Below, piece after piece: positions 1 to 7,458 of a stretch of 64,000 nucleotides of DNA. The stretch covers positions 62,001 through 126,000 of the forward strand of contig CBDFFM010000005.1 of NCBI GenBank assembly GCA_965246785.1. The letters run 5' to 3'. The DNA is from UBA1952 sp965246785. GTDB lineage: Bacteria; Bacteroidota; Bacteroidia; Chitinophagales; Chitinophagaceae. The notes beneath the pieces were generated by a model that saw only the letters and a program-made list of their open reading frames with translations, was not told the DNA's origin and did not search any database. Position numbers and translations under genes: made by a program. Positions within the stretch are counted from its first letter, which is position 1. Each line of letters opens with the position of its first letter.

Positions 1-163
1 CCGAAGGGCCTACAATGAGACCGATCTGCCAGCCTTCCTCTTCAATGGGTATTTCAGCTACATGCTCCCAGGTGTGGCCGCTCTCGGCATTAAACAATGA
101 CTTTACTTTCTCTGCCCTGAACGATTTATAGTCGCGGCAACTGTGCTTTATTGGTATGATCAT
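1..163 (-). CDS. ABC-type ATPase, Mom-position prophage gene (5' part only)
   Basis: This is the N-terminal 54 residues of a gene cut by the window edge. It begins MIIPIKHSCRDYKSF and ends in IGLIVGPSG, which reads as the start of a Walker A loop. The pattern HSC-D-(S/F)-RA-KSLFN-ESG followed by GPSG resembles phage proteins that join an ABC-type ATPase to a predicted acetyltransferase (COG2401 type). The start overlaps the stop of the preceding 50-residue gene by ATGA, so the two are probably translationally coupled. The gene lies beyond the tail fibres, where Mu keeps com/mom, so a role in DNA modification is possible but is inference. Confidence 0.6.
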   Translation of the reverse strand, partial: MIIPIKHSCRDYKSFRAEKVKSLFNAESGHTWEHVAEIPIEEEGWQIGLIVGPS

Positions 164-312
164 ACGGATACAATTTTGAGGTCAGAAAATCCGAGCGCGC
201 GGAGCCGTTCAAACACTTCTTTTTGCTCCGTTTCATTGGTAACCTTAACGATTACAGCATGCTGCTCTTTGTAATTAAATTCTTTGATTGGTTTGGTCTC
301 TTTCTCTTTCAT
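160..312 (-). CDS. small hypothetical phage protein, 50 aa
   Basis: A 50-residue protein starting MKEKETKPIKEFNYKEQ and ending SDLKIVSV, rich in Lys and Glu, with no recognisable domain. It starts just after a long nested hairpin region (325-427) and its TGA overlaps the ATG of the ABC-ATPase gene. By position it corresponds to Mu com, a small translational activator of mom. However, it has none of the cysteines of the Com zinc finger, so I do not call it Com. Confidence 0.55.
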   Translation of the reverse strand: MKEKETKPIKEFNYKEQHAVIVKVTNETEQKEVFERLRALGFSDLKIVSV

Positions 313-324
313 TAGTTTTGTGTC

Positions 325-427
325 TCTCACAGTTTTAAGTCAATAGTTAAACGCACAATGCACCCGTCCGAAGGCTTTCCGCCGTCGTAGGGTGCATATC
401 GTGCGTCTGAATCTTAAAACTGTGAGA
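325..427 (-). repeat. nested inverted-repeat element (cruciform/hairpin) upstream of the mom-position genes
   Basis: A perfect 15-bp inverted repeat has arms at 325-339 and 413-427 (TCTCACAGTTTTAAG and its complement). Inside it are two further paired arms: ACGCAC 351-356 with GTGCGT 401-406, and ATGCACCC 358-365 with GGGTGCAT 390-397. The whole would fold as a roughly 100-nt stem in the leader of the 160-312 gene. It could be a leader RNA that controls expression, a protein-binding site or a recombination site. The sequence alone does not decide which. Confidence 0.6.
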
Positions 428-442
428 AGTAGAGAGAGCGGC

Positions 443-461
443 GGCGGTTTTTTAAACCGCC
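443..461 (-). terminator. hairpin after the last tail gene
   Basis: GGCGGTTT (443-450) pairs with AAACCGCC (454-461) across a 3-nt loop, just past the stop of the tail protein gene. There is no clear U-tract on the minus strand, so termination may be partial. Confidence 0.45.
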
Positions 462-466
462 AAGCC

Positions 467-1435
467 TTATAGCAGCGCTTTCATTACGAAAGCCAAATCA
501 TCCAGATTTCCCGGCCCGATTACCACCATGTCCGTATCGTAGCTCACTGCGACAGCTGACGCATGGCGGGGCCGGTAGTTTGCATCCATCTCCATGTCAT
601 GCCAGGCTGAGCCGTCCCAATACACAATCCGCCGCACGTTGCCAGTGGTGTTTCCTCCGAATAATGACCAGACCATGCCTTTCCAACAAAACGCATTGCC
701 GTAGTAACTAAGCCCAGGCAATGTCCCCATGTTCGTCCAGGTCACCATATCGGCGGTACGATACCAATACGGGTGATATGTGCGCCCGTTCACATCATCG
801 TACTTCCCTGTAAACAGCTGATACAGGTAAGTGCCATCCGTACACCAGGCTCCGGCAAGGTTGCCCTCCAGATGCGTGAGGCCGGTGGCTATCTGCGTCA
901 GGCTCCAGAAGCTGCCGTTATCCTCCAGTAATAGGACATCATTGAAGTAACCGGCGCCACCCACATCCACCTGACCACCGCCTATTACCCAGCCATTGAG
1001 CGGCTGAAAATAGGCCCCGCCCATCAAGATGCGGTTTGCCAAGAGCGCTGTCTCAGCGCTGGTAAGCGATATGACGGTAAAGGTTAGGCTCTTGTCTGCC
1101 TGCTTTTCCACAACGTATAAGATGGAGTTCTTATCGTATCCATCACTGGCATACATAATCGCCCGCATCCGGTTGTTCGGGTCAACCTCAAAGACGAACG
1201 TGTGACACCACAAAGGCATAATGCCTATTTGTGTCCACGTAGTGTATAGCCCAGGGTCATTGCAGATAAAGACCTGATTGGAGGTGGGCTGTGGCCCCGG
1301 CGTCACCGGGTCAATATCCACACCGTTCCAGCCGCCAATCGCATACATGTCATAGCCGTCCGTGTCATTGCCCAGCTCCTGCATCATCATCCCGTCACGC
1401 GCCTGGCCTGTCATGGCGGCGCTCACCTCCGTCAT
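467..1435 (-). CDS. kelch-like beta-propeller tail-associated protein
   Basis: A 322-residue protein with repeated aromatic and glycine-rich blades. YAIGGWNG occurs near residues 31-38, and WVIGGGQVDV, WSLFGGNTTG and VVIGPGNL recur at blade-like spacing, as in kelch/beta-propeller repeats. It is the last structural gene of the tail cluster and follows the fibre gene by 23 bp, so it is probably a distal fibre or host-recognition component. A run of nine T on the coding strand at the end of the upstream gene (1469-1477) sits before this start. One extra T there would fuse the two reading frames (see findings). Confidence 0.5.
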   Translation of the reverse strand: MTEVSAAMTGQARDGMMMQELGNDTDGYDMYAIGGWNGVDIDPVTPGPQPTSNQVFICNDPGLYTTWTQIGIMPLWCHTFVFEVDPNNRMRAIMYASDGYDKNSILYVVEKQADKSLTFTVISLTSAETALLANRILMGGAYFQPLNGWVIGGGQVDVGGAGYFNDVLLLEDNGSFWSLTQIATGLTHLEGNLAGAWCTDGTYLYQLFTGKYDDVNGRTYHPYWYRTADMVTWTNMGTLPGLSYYGNAFCWKGMVWSLFGGNTTGNVRRIVYWDGSAWHDMEMDANYRPRHASAVAVSYDTDMVVIGPGNLDDLAFVMKALL

Positions 1436-1458
1436 ATTGAAGCGCGGCCCTGTCCCTC

Positions 1459-2481
1459 CTATCTGGTCAAAAAAAAACCGTTCTGCGATGCCCGCTCAAC
1501 GCTGTCCAGCACCTTGCTGTGAATGGTGATTACCTTGTAATAGGCTTTGCTTCGGAATGCCGAGCCTTCGCCTAAGAGGTTATTGATTGCGATTGATGCA
1601 GCAGGCGAAGGAATGTTGGCAACAGCCACAAGCGTGTTGGCTATGTCGTACACTTTAACATCGCCGGTGCTTCTGTCAAATGTGAGCGTGTAAGCAAAAT
1701 CCGTATTCAACGGCATTATAAAAGCCGTGGATGTGGATACATCACTCAGCGCGGCATAAGCGCTTCCCTGGCTGTGGTAAGTGCCGGACACGGCGCAGTA
1801 AAAGCCATAGCAGGCCGCCACATCATTGCCCAGCAGCTCATTGTTTGAGTAGCTGGTAATCCGCCCTGCGATAGCAAGCGTATAGCTGCCGCTAAGCACC
1901 ACAGGGCTGGATAAATAAGCGGTTTCCGCGCCGGTAAACTCCACGCCGTTTGGCCCCAGAACCGGCGAGCCGGTCATTGTCACATCCTTGCCGTTTGGCC
2001 CTAAGTCCGGCCAGGCTGTTGAAGTCGCGTCGCTGTCCACAACGGCAAACTCCAGAGCATCTTGCACAATCCCATAAGGAGCAACCGGCGTACCGTCTGC
2101 AATATCCGACGCATCCGAATTGGCGAAGATGGTGCTGTCACCCACGGCCACAACATCAGCGTAGTAATGCGTAGTGTTAGTCAATCCTGCCCATGCCTTG
2201 GAAGTAGTATTCTGCATTAGCGTGGCCGACTGCACATTGGCCGTCATTGCCGCGTCCGTGGCAATCCGGGCTATGTAACCGCTGTTATGCAGCCGTTGGT
2301 TCCAGGTCTGAATGGCGGAGCCGTCACCAGCCACAAACTTGTTATTGGCCGGCGCTGCCAGCTGGAGCGGCAAGGCGCTCTTGTGCAAAAAGCTGTCTAT
2401 CAGGTCTGAAAATTGCGCCTCTGTCGGCTTCGCGCCAGTTACAAACCAGCTCTTGAGTGTTGCTATTGATTGAGTGGCCAT
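1459..2481 (-). CDS. phage tail fibre protein with LamG-like C-terminus
   Basis: 340 residues. The N-terminus (TLKSWFVTGAKPTEAQFSD, about residues 8-26) is a common opening of Bacteroidota phage and tail-like fibre proteins. The C-terminal half (about residues 150-330, from VEFTGAETAYLSSP through YTLTFDRSTGDVKVY to HSKVLDSVERASQ) looks like a concanavalin/LamG beta-sandwich of the kind used to bind sugars. It is probably the receptor-binding fibre. The gene ends in FFLTR just after a T9 homopolymer. Confidence 0.6.
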   Translation of the reverse strand: MATQSIATLKSWFVTGAKPTEAQFSDLIDSFLHKSALPLQLAAPANNKFVAGDGSAIQTWNQRLHNSGYIARIATDAAMTANVQSATLMQNTTSKAWAGLTNTTHYYADVVAVGDSTIFANSDASDIADGTPVAPYGIVQDALEFAVVDSDATSTAWPDLGPNGKDVTMTGSPVLGPNGVEFTGAETAYLSSPVVLSGSYTLAIAGRITSYSNNELLGNDVAACYGFYCAVSGTYHSQGSAYAALSDVSTSTAFIMPLNTDFAYTLTFDRSTGDVKVYDIANTLVAVANIPSPAASIAINNLLGEGSAFRSKAYYKVITIHSKVLDSVERASQNGFFLTR

Positions 2482-2484
2482 CTT

Positions 2485-3303
2485 TTAGTCTAAAGGAATG
2501 GTGAGGTTAAAATCAGCGGTGTAGGAGGTTATGCCGCTCTGCGGACGAATGAAGCGGACGCCCACAGTGCCGTTGGCATGAGCCGTAGCATATAGCCCCG
2601 TAAGCAAATCGCCGCCCGTAGCGTTGGTAAGCAGGACGCCCGTGTAATCCAGTGGAATGATAAAGGGCACTTTGTGCGCCGGGCATATCTCTGCGGGCAG
2701 CAAGCCCACAAACGCCACGTTGGCAGCCGGCGCGGCAATGCTTTGCGCCGTAGTGCTTTCCACGCTGCCCCAGATATGCAGCATGTTTGTCAGCTCGCTC
2801 TTGCGGTGATTGAGCGTAATGCCGCACACGCCCGGCCCTACGCTAACGGCGCTAACGGTGCCAAAAGCAGCTCCCGCATTGCGGGCCTTTTCGCCCAGCC
2901 ATACATGGTAGGGCCTGAAGGTTACAAATTGCAGATCAGACGTGCCGGGCGTGCCAGAGCTGAGCCTGCCTTCACGCTGGAAATACACGTCATGTGTGAG
3001 GTTGTTTTGAAAAATCGCCGGCGTCGGAATATTCACGAGGCTGACAAGCACGGAGCCCGGCACCGGTATGCTGCCTGTAAATGAGCTGCCAGGGAAATAG
3101 TAAATTTCCCCGTCGTAGGCAAAGTAGCCTTCGTCCATTATGCCCGCGCCGTCATCATAGGCCATTCCCGTTAGAATCAGCGGCGTAGTACCGGCTGCTC
3201 CTACGAGGGCAAAGAATCCGTCACCGTAGCATTTCTGCATATACTCAAGGGTAGCTTGCGTCGCCGGAAACTTGCCGGGGTAAGTAAAATTTATATGATT
3301 CAT
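2485..3303 (-). CDS. tail fibre/baseplate appendage protein
   Basis: 272 residues starting MNHINFTYPGKFPATQATLEYMQ. It has no catalytic motif and is rich in Gly, Ala and Thr with beta-strand character, ending TADFNLTIPLD. It lies between the gp48-like baseplate gene, sharing one base with it, and the fibre gene 3 bp downstream. Location and composition suggest a fibre-connector protein; the fold is not recognised. Confidence 0.5.
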   Translation of the reverse strand: MNHINFTYPGKFPATQATLEYMQKCYGDGFFALVGAAGTTPLILTGMAYDDGAGIMDEGYFAYDGEIYYFPGSSFTGSIPVPGSVLVSLVNIPTPAIFQNNLTHDVYFQREGRLSSGTPGTSDLQFVTFRPYHVWLGEKARNAGAAFGTVSAVSVGPGVCGITLNHRKSELTNMLHIWGSVESTTAQSIAAPAANVAFVGLLPAEICPAHKVPFIIPLDYTGVLLTNATGGDLLTGLYATAHANGTVGVRFIRPQSGITSYTADFNLTIPLD

Positions 3304-3785
3304 TACACTGTTTTTATATCATAGGTTTTAGAGGCGAGCCGGTACTCGTCCACCAGCGCACGCATTCGTGCTGCATCATAGCTCAGGCCCGCCGGCACCT
3401 CCACGATGAAGTCAGGCCCCCCCAGCACCGTCTCCTCCTCCAGCGGCAGCCATAGCGGCGCATTCTCCGATACAAGCGCCAGCGGCTGCGGCGACAGCTC
3501 GGCCTCAAGGGGGAGATAGACAGGGTCAATGTCCTCGGGATGCACAATACTGATGCGTCTAAGTGTCTTATCAAAGGCATCATTTAATACGGCCTCCAGA
3601 TGGCAGCGTTGCGGGCCGTGGGCAAGCTTGTAAAGCGTTGCGGAGCGGGCGCTGGTAAACAAGCCATACAAGTAAACTGCAGGCGCTGTCAGCGCAGACA
3701 GCCACGCCAGCATTATAGGCGTCCAAAACTGTCGCCTTATCAAACGTTTTCTCAGCTCCGGGTAGTCAATATCAAAAAGGCTCAT
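3303..3785 (-). CDS. baseplate/tail protein I-like (Mu gp48 position)
   Basis: 160 residues. The pattern ALTAPAVYLYGLFTSAR and LEAVLNDAFDKTLRRISI is typical of Bacteroidota phage proteins that follow the baseplate J gene. It overlaps the upstream J-like gene by 14 bp and touches the fibre-connector gene. Functional equivalence to Mu gp48/P2 gpI, the wedge protein that joins fibres to the baseplate, is inferred from gene order. Confidence 0.55.
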   Translation of the reverse strand: MSLFDIDYPELRKRLIRRQFWTPIMLAWLSALTAPAVYLYGLFTSARSATLYKLAHGPQRCHLEAVLNDAFDKTLRRISIVHPEDIDPVYLPLEAELSPQPLALVSENAPLWLPLEEETVLGGPDFIVEVPAGLSYDAARMRALVDEYRLASKTYDIKTV

Positions 3786-4608
3786 GCGGAACGTAATCTG
3801 TTGTCAGGTCAGAAGGATTCAGGATACGCAGGTATCCTGCGTCCGGCAGATACTCAACCGGCGTACTGGTGTAAGGCAGCGCGCCGTATCTCGCCTGTAC
3901 GCTAACGGGATGCGGAATAAGTACACCGCCGACCCTTTGAAGCGCATCAATAAGCTGCGCTACGACGAAAAGACCATTGAACGGCTGTACTTTCAAAAAT
4001 GTGGTAATGGCGTCTTTAACAGGCGTAGCCGCCGCTCCGTCCAACCGCGCACCGCTGCCGTCAAGAACCAGCGCGTCATAATAGACCGTAAGATGCAGCT
4101 TCAATGAGTCCGCGGTCGCGCTTGCGAAGTAGAGCCTAACTCCCCCGTCGCCTACTCGGTCAAAATAGGCCTTCAAGGCCGCGAGCTCGCCGGTACTGAG
4201 AGGGGCAAGCTCGCCGTTTACAACCTTTGCAACCTTAATGCGCAGCCCCTTCATCACTTTTTCAACTGCCGAGTATTTGACAATTTTCGCCAGCTCTACC
4301 TGCGCATCGCTAATGCCAGCATTGTCGTAGTAATCTTTGTCCGGCACCAGCGTGTGCCCGTACTGGAATCGGAGCGCCATCATCGCGTACCATTGCTCGC
4401 GGTGTGCCTTTTCCTTAGAGATGATGTCTTTTACCTCCGCCAGGTGCAGGTCAAAGAGCTTCTCCAGCGTCCAGTGGCACACAGCCGTAACATACGTCCA
4501 CAGCCGCCACACCGCTACGGCGCTCGGTGAGCTGAGCGCGGCCAGCGCCGGCTGCGCATTCTTCGCGGCAATGATGCTTGCCTGTATATCTGCTATTGTC
4601 CGTGCCAT
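3772..4608 (-). CDS. baseplate J-like protein (Mu gp47 position)
   Basis: 278 residues. The N-terminal helical region (MARTIADIQASIIAAKNAQP, then VAVWRLWTYVTAVCHWTLEKLFD) is characteristic of the Bacteroidota version of the J/gp47 baseplate wedge protein. The C-terminal half is alpha/beta with GVRLYFASATADSLKLHLTVYYD. It is flanked by a LysM/tail-X-like gene 5 bp upstream and the gp48-like gene. The assignment rests on order and general pattern. Confidence 0.55.
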   Translation of the reverse strand: MARTIADIQASIIAAKNAQPALAALSSPSAVAVWRLWTYVTAVCHWTLEKLFDLHLAEVKDIISKEKAHREQWYAMMALRFQYGHTLVPDKDYYDNAGISDAQVELAKIVKYSAVEKVMKGLRIKVAKVVNGELAPLSTGELAALKAYFDRVGDGGVRLYFASATADSLKLHLTVYYDALVLDGSGARLDGAAATPVKDAITTFLKVQPFNGLFVVAQLIDALQRVGGVLIPHPVSVQARYGALPYTSTPVEYLPDAGYLRILNPSDLTTDYVPHEPF

Positions 4609-4613
4609 TTTTT

Positions 4614-4892
4614 TTAAGAAACAATGAAGTCAACTCCGATTGCCCAATACCCGATACCGCCTTGCCTGTCCTTATCCAGCGCTGTAGCCACCACGTAGGC
4701 GGCCAGGTAGCGCGTATTGCCGTTAAGCACGGGCACGGCATAGCCAACGCCTTCCTCCGGAATGCCATGCACGGCCACACCGTTCAGCCCTGCCACCTCA
4801 AACAGACCCTCCAGGCTCCCGTAATGTTGCAGCGCCAGGTCAACGGCACTTTGGCCTTTTCGTATGGTGATACTATCCAGCATTTCGGTCAA
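4614..4892 (-). CDS. LysM/tail protein X-like protein
   Basis: A 92-residue protein with the sequence DSITIRKGQSAVDLALQHYG, then LEGLFEVAGLNG and YAVPVLN. This is the pattern of LysM-type gpX tail proteins, which sit at the baseplate hub and may touch peptidoglycan. It starts inside the 3' end of the membrane-protein gene (20-bp overlap) and precedes the J-like gene. Confidence 0.55.
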   Translation of the reverse strand: MTEMLDSITIRKGQSAVDLALQHYGSLEGLFEVAGLNGVAVHGIPEEGVGYAVPVLNGNTRYLAAYVVATALDKDRQGGIGYWAIGVDFIVS

Positions 4893-5631
4893 TCAGATGA
4901 AGGGCTACGCCGGTGGGCGTCTTGCGCCAGGCCGCCAGCACCGCGGAGCCTATTACCACAAGCACTACTCCGCCCAGCAGATACCAGAACCACGGCGGCA
5001 GCCGGTACACCGTCTTTACTACACTCTTGTTGTCGCGCACCAGGCGGTTATTCTCATTCACCAGCGCCCGTATCGTCTGGTCTTTTGCGCTGCAGTCCGC
5101 ATACATCTTTCCCCGCGCGTCCATCCACAAGCGCAGCTCGGCCCGCCCGGAGGCGTCCATAATCTTCACTGTGTCGGTAGCGCCCGGCAGCGTGTCATGA
5201 ACTACCGTTGCCAGCCCGGAGCCGCGCCCGGCCAGCTCTCGGATTATCCCGCGCAGAGAGTCCATATTGGCCGCTTCGGTAGTGCCGCCGGCCACATGCA
5301 CATCTACCTTCTTTTGCGTCACCCAGGAGCTATCCAGATGCGTCTCTTTGGTAGCCATCTTAATTGTCCGGCAGCCGGTGCCGGTAGCGAGGTAAAAGAG
5401 CACTATGATGAGCGCAACAGCGGCGGCTCCGTTTCCGTTTTTCAGGTTCTCGCAGTCATGCTGGCACTGGATGAGAAAATCCAGCGCTGCCCCGGCCACC
5501 AGCAGCCAGAACGCCATACGCGGCTCACCCTGCACGTAAGCCGATGCGGCAATAGTGCCAATGAGCCCGCGAAGGCCCAGGCTCAGCTTTAAGCAAAACT
5601 TAGGTGTTGTTCTCCAGTATCCTTTAAACAT
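4873..5631 (-). CDS. multi-span membrane protein, possible holin-spanin fusion
   Basis: 252 residues with several hydrophobic segments: roughly residues 18-34, 40-56 (MAFWLLVAGAALDFLIQC), 70-86 (AVALIIVLFYLATGTGC, with a lipobox-like end) and 213-234 (WFWYLLGGVVLVVIGSAVL). A soluble stretch with coiled-coil tendency lies between the last two. It sits between a coiled-coil membrane gene and the LysM gene, beside the lysozyme, so a lysis role is likely. The two-part build suggests a holin-like N-terminus joined to an Rz/Rz1-like part. That interpretation is inference. Confidence 0.4.
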   Translation of the reverse strand: MFKGYWRTTPKFCLKLSLGLRGLIGTIAASAYVQGEPRMAFWLLVAGAALDFLIQCQHDCENLKNGNGAAAVALIIVLFYLATGTGCRTIKMATKETHLDSSWVTQKKVDVHVAGGTTEAANMDSLRGIIRELAGRGSGLATVVHDTLPGATDTVKIMDASGRAELRLWMDARGKMYADCSAKDQTIRALVNENNRLVRDNKSVVKTVYRLPPWFWYLLGGVVLVVIGSAVLAAWRKTPTGVALHLIDRNAG

Positions 5632-5634
5632 GGT

Positions 5635-5979
5635 TCAATAAGTTTTTAATTCGGTTTCCCCACCGGCCATCATGCGCTGCAGTCGGTCAAGATTCGCGCG
5701 CAGCTCACGGTTCTCGTGCTGCGCCTTAATAAGTGTGGTATTCAGCTCGCGGTTCTCCCGGCGCAGCAGCTCCGCCTCATGCTTCAGCTCATCGCGCAGG
5801 CCCTCCAGGTCGGCTACGGTAGCCTGGTAAATCTTAATCACCTCCCGCAGGTTGCCGATGTCCATCCCGGCCACCTCGGAGCGCGCCTTCTTCGCGCTCG
5901 CCTTCCAGGCTATTACAGCCGTCAGCGCCGGCGAGAGCATCACCCCAAGAACCTTCAGTATGGCAATGAAATCTTCCAC
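5635..5979 (-). CDS. membrane-anchored coiled-coil protein, probable lysis accessory
   Basis: A 114-residue protein with one N-terminal transmembrane helix (about residues 5-25, FIAILKVLGVMLSPALTAVIA). A long charged coiled coil follows (about 45-105; heptads around LEGLRDELKHEAELLRREN). The layout matches i-spanins or regulators of phage lysis. It lies directly downstream of the lysozyme gene. Confidence 0.45.
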   Translation of the reverse strand: MEDFIAILKVLGVMLSPALTAVIAWKASAKKARSEVAGMDIGNLREVIKIYQATVADLEGLRDELKHEAELLRRENRELNTTLIKAQHENRELRANLDRLQRMMAGGETELKTY

Positions 5980-5991
5980 TTGTTAAAATTT

Positions 5992-6438
5992 TTACGAGAA
6001 ATACAGCGCGGCCTCAGCGGCCCGGCGCTTCGCCAGGCCCTCCAGCCGCTTACCGCCGCCGTTTACCCACTTGGTAAATTGGTCTCGGATGCTCGGCGCA
6101 GCCGGGTTATTGTTAACCATCCATAGGAGTGTGCTGCTCTTTAGCGCGCCTATGCCGAGGTTGTAGGCAAAGCACACCAAAGCGTCAAACTGCGCTTGAT
6201 TAATGGCGCTCGTTACCGCTGCCGCTACACCCTGCTCATAGCTCCTTAGCGTAGCGCGCAGCAGTGCGTCCGCGCGGTCTTCAGATATAGCCGGGTCGTG
6301 CATGGCCACCGCCCGCCCGTCCTCATAGCGCGTATTACCGAAGCCTATTGTGGCCACGCCGGCGGGACAGATATAAGGCAGCGAGCGGAAGCCCTCAAAT
6401 GCTTTAATAAGCGCAATGCCCTGTATGGATATTCTCAT
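5992..6438 (-). CDS. phage lysozyme (GH24 endolysin)
   Basis: 148 residues with the T4-type lysozyme layout: IQGIALIKAFEGFR carrying the catalytic Glu at residue 15, then ATIGFGNT, then QFDALVCFAYNLGIGALKSSTLL and KWVNGGGKRLEGLAKRRAAE. It cleaves peptidoglycan at lysis. There is no signal peptide, so it needs a holin for export. The lysis genes (this and the next two) are embedded among baseplate genes, between the gpW-like and J-like genes. The start overlaps the preceding stop by 4 bp. Confidence 0.85.
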   Translation of the reverse strand: MRISIQGIALIKAFEGFRSLPYICPAGVATIGFGNTRYEDGRAVAMHDPAISEDRADALLRATLRSYEQGVAAAVTSAINQAQFDALVCFAYNLGIGALKSSTLLWMVNNNPAAPSIRDQFTKWVNGGGKRLEGLAKRRAAEAALYFS

Positions 6439-6755
6439 GGTTCTACGTTTATTTTAAAGTCGCTCAGGTCTGGTGTTACGATTACATCCGGGCTGTCAAA
6501 TCCATCCGCCTGCAGTCCTACCTTCACCTCGCGCACAAAGCGGTTCACATTATCCACGCGGGCTGTGTTGCCGGCTACCTTCTTCAGGTAGCGCATGATA
6601 CCTACGCCTACGGTCGGGCTTTCGCGCCACTCGCCCTTATTGCTCTGCAGGAGCAAGTCCACCTCCTGCTGCGCGCTCCCCCCTATGCTGAAATCGCCCG
6701 CAGCCAGGTCAATGTCCAAGTCGTAGTTATCATCAAGCAAAAAGTCGGTACGCAT
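6435..6755 (-). CDS. baseplate wedge protein, gpW/gp25 family (Mu gp46-like)
   Basis: 106 residues. The pattern MRTDFLLDDNYDLDID, EVDLLLQSNKGEWRESPTVGVG and NVNRFVREVKVGLQ is typical of Mu gp46/P2 gpW/T4 gp25 wedge proteins. Overlaps of 1-4 bp with neighbours on both sides indicate one tightly packed tail operon. Confidence 0.7.
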   Translation of the reverse strand: MRTDFLLDDNYDLDIDLAAGDFSIGGSAQQEVDLLLQSNKGEWRESPTVGVGIMRYLKKVAGNTARVDNVNRFVREVKVGLQADGFDSPDVIVTPDLSDFKINVEP

Positions 6756-6979
6756 CAGGTAAGGGTATAGACTAAGGTTCCGGTAACAGGCCCGCCGCCG
6801 GACGGCGCAACGAGGCCGGATGTGTAGGTTATGGTCAGGCTCTTGAGATAAGCGTCAACGGAGTTCGCTATGGCGTCGGCCAGGTCATCAGCGGCCTGCG
6901 CGGGGTCAGTCGTGTTATTGCGCTGAGCCAGCAGCGCCGTTTTGATTGCGCCCTTCAGGGTAGGTTTGGAAAGGCTCAT
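6755..6979 (-). CDS. small phage protein of the baseplate cluster
   Basis: 74 residues (MSLSKPTLKGAIKTALL, DLADAIANSVDAYLKS, then a beta-like tail with GLVAPSGGGPVTGTL). Short proteins of this type sit beside the spike gene in many Bacteroidota Mu-like phages. Function is unknown. It overlaps both neighbours by 1-4 bp. Confidence 0.55.
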   Translation of the reverse strand: MSLSKPTLKGAIKTALLAQRNNTTDPAQAADDLADAIANSVDAYLKSLTITYTSGLVAPSGGGPVTGTLVYTLT

Positions 6980-7458
6980 GCAAACAGGTCGTTTAATCGT
7001 TGTTTAATCTGCGAGAAAGCGGGAGCATTTATCGGCGTCCCGCTCGGCCCGGCAGATGTTGTTACCGTCAGTTGGTTGATTGCGTCCAGGATGTCGCTCA
7101 GCAGCGCCTTCAGGCTCTCCGAGCTGCGCTCCATCTTATACCCGCCGGCGCTAAACGTCAGCGCCGTATCCCCGCACTTCCAGATTACTTTCTCTACCTC
7201 ACTGCAGCGCAGCACTACGCCCTCCGTCTTCTGCCCCTCCACAATGCCCACCAATACCTCGGAGCCTTCCTTCGGCACTATGGTGGCATAGCTCTCCAGC
7301 TCGTCGTCTATACCGTTCAGCCGCACACCGTGCAGCTCCGGCGCTTCCTCCCGCGTAAGGGTGCAGGATGTGTCAGTTACTTCCGTAGCCGTACCGGTGA
7401 TGATGGCCTTGATGGCCCGCCTGTCGTGTATCTCTTCTATCAGCTTTACCAGGCTCAT
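6976..7458 (-). CDS. baseplate spike protein (Mu gp45/gpV-like)
   Basis: 160 residues beginning with a beta/OB-type region (IKAIITGTATEVTDTSCTL, PKEGSEVLVGIVEGQ) followed by a helical C-terminal part. That is the build of gpV-like spike proteins that tip the tail tube. It lies between the hub gene (shares one base) and the small protein gene, as in Mu order gp44-gp45-gp46. Confidence 0.6.
   Translation of the reverse strand: MSLVKLIEEIHDRRAIKAIITGTATEVTDTSCTLTREEAPELHGVRLNGIDDELESYATIVPKEGSEVLVGIVEGQKTEGVVLRCSEVEKVIWKCGDTALTFSAGGYKMERSSESLKALLSDILDAINQLTVTTSAGPSGTPINAPAFSQIKQRLNDLFA

Noticed and set aside
325..427. Possible invertible G-type segment with gix-like sites
   Set aside because: The repeats lie only 73 bp apart, enclose no gene, and no invertase gene (Gin) is in the window.
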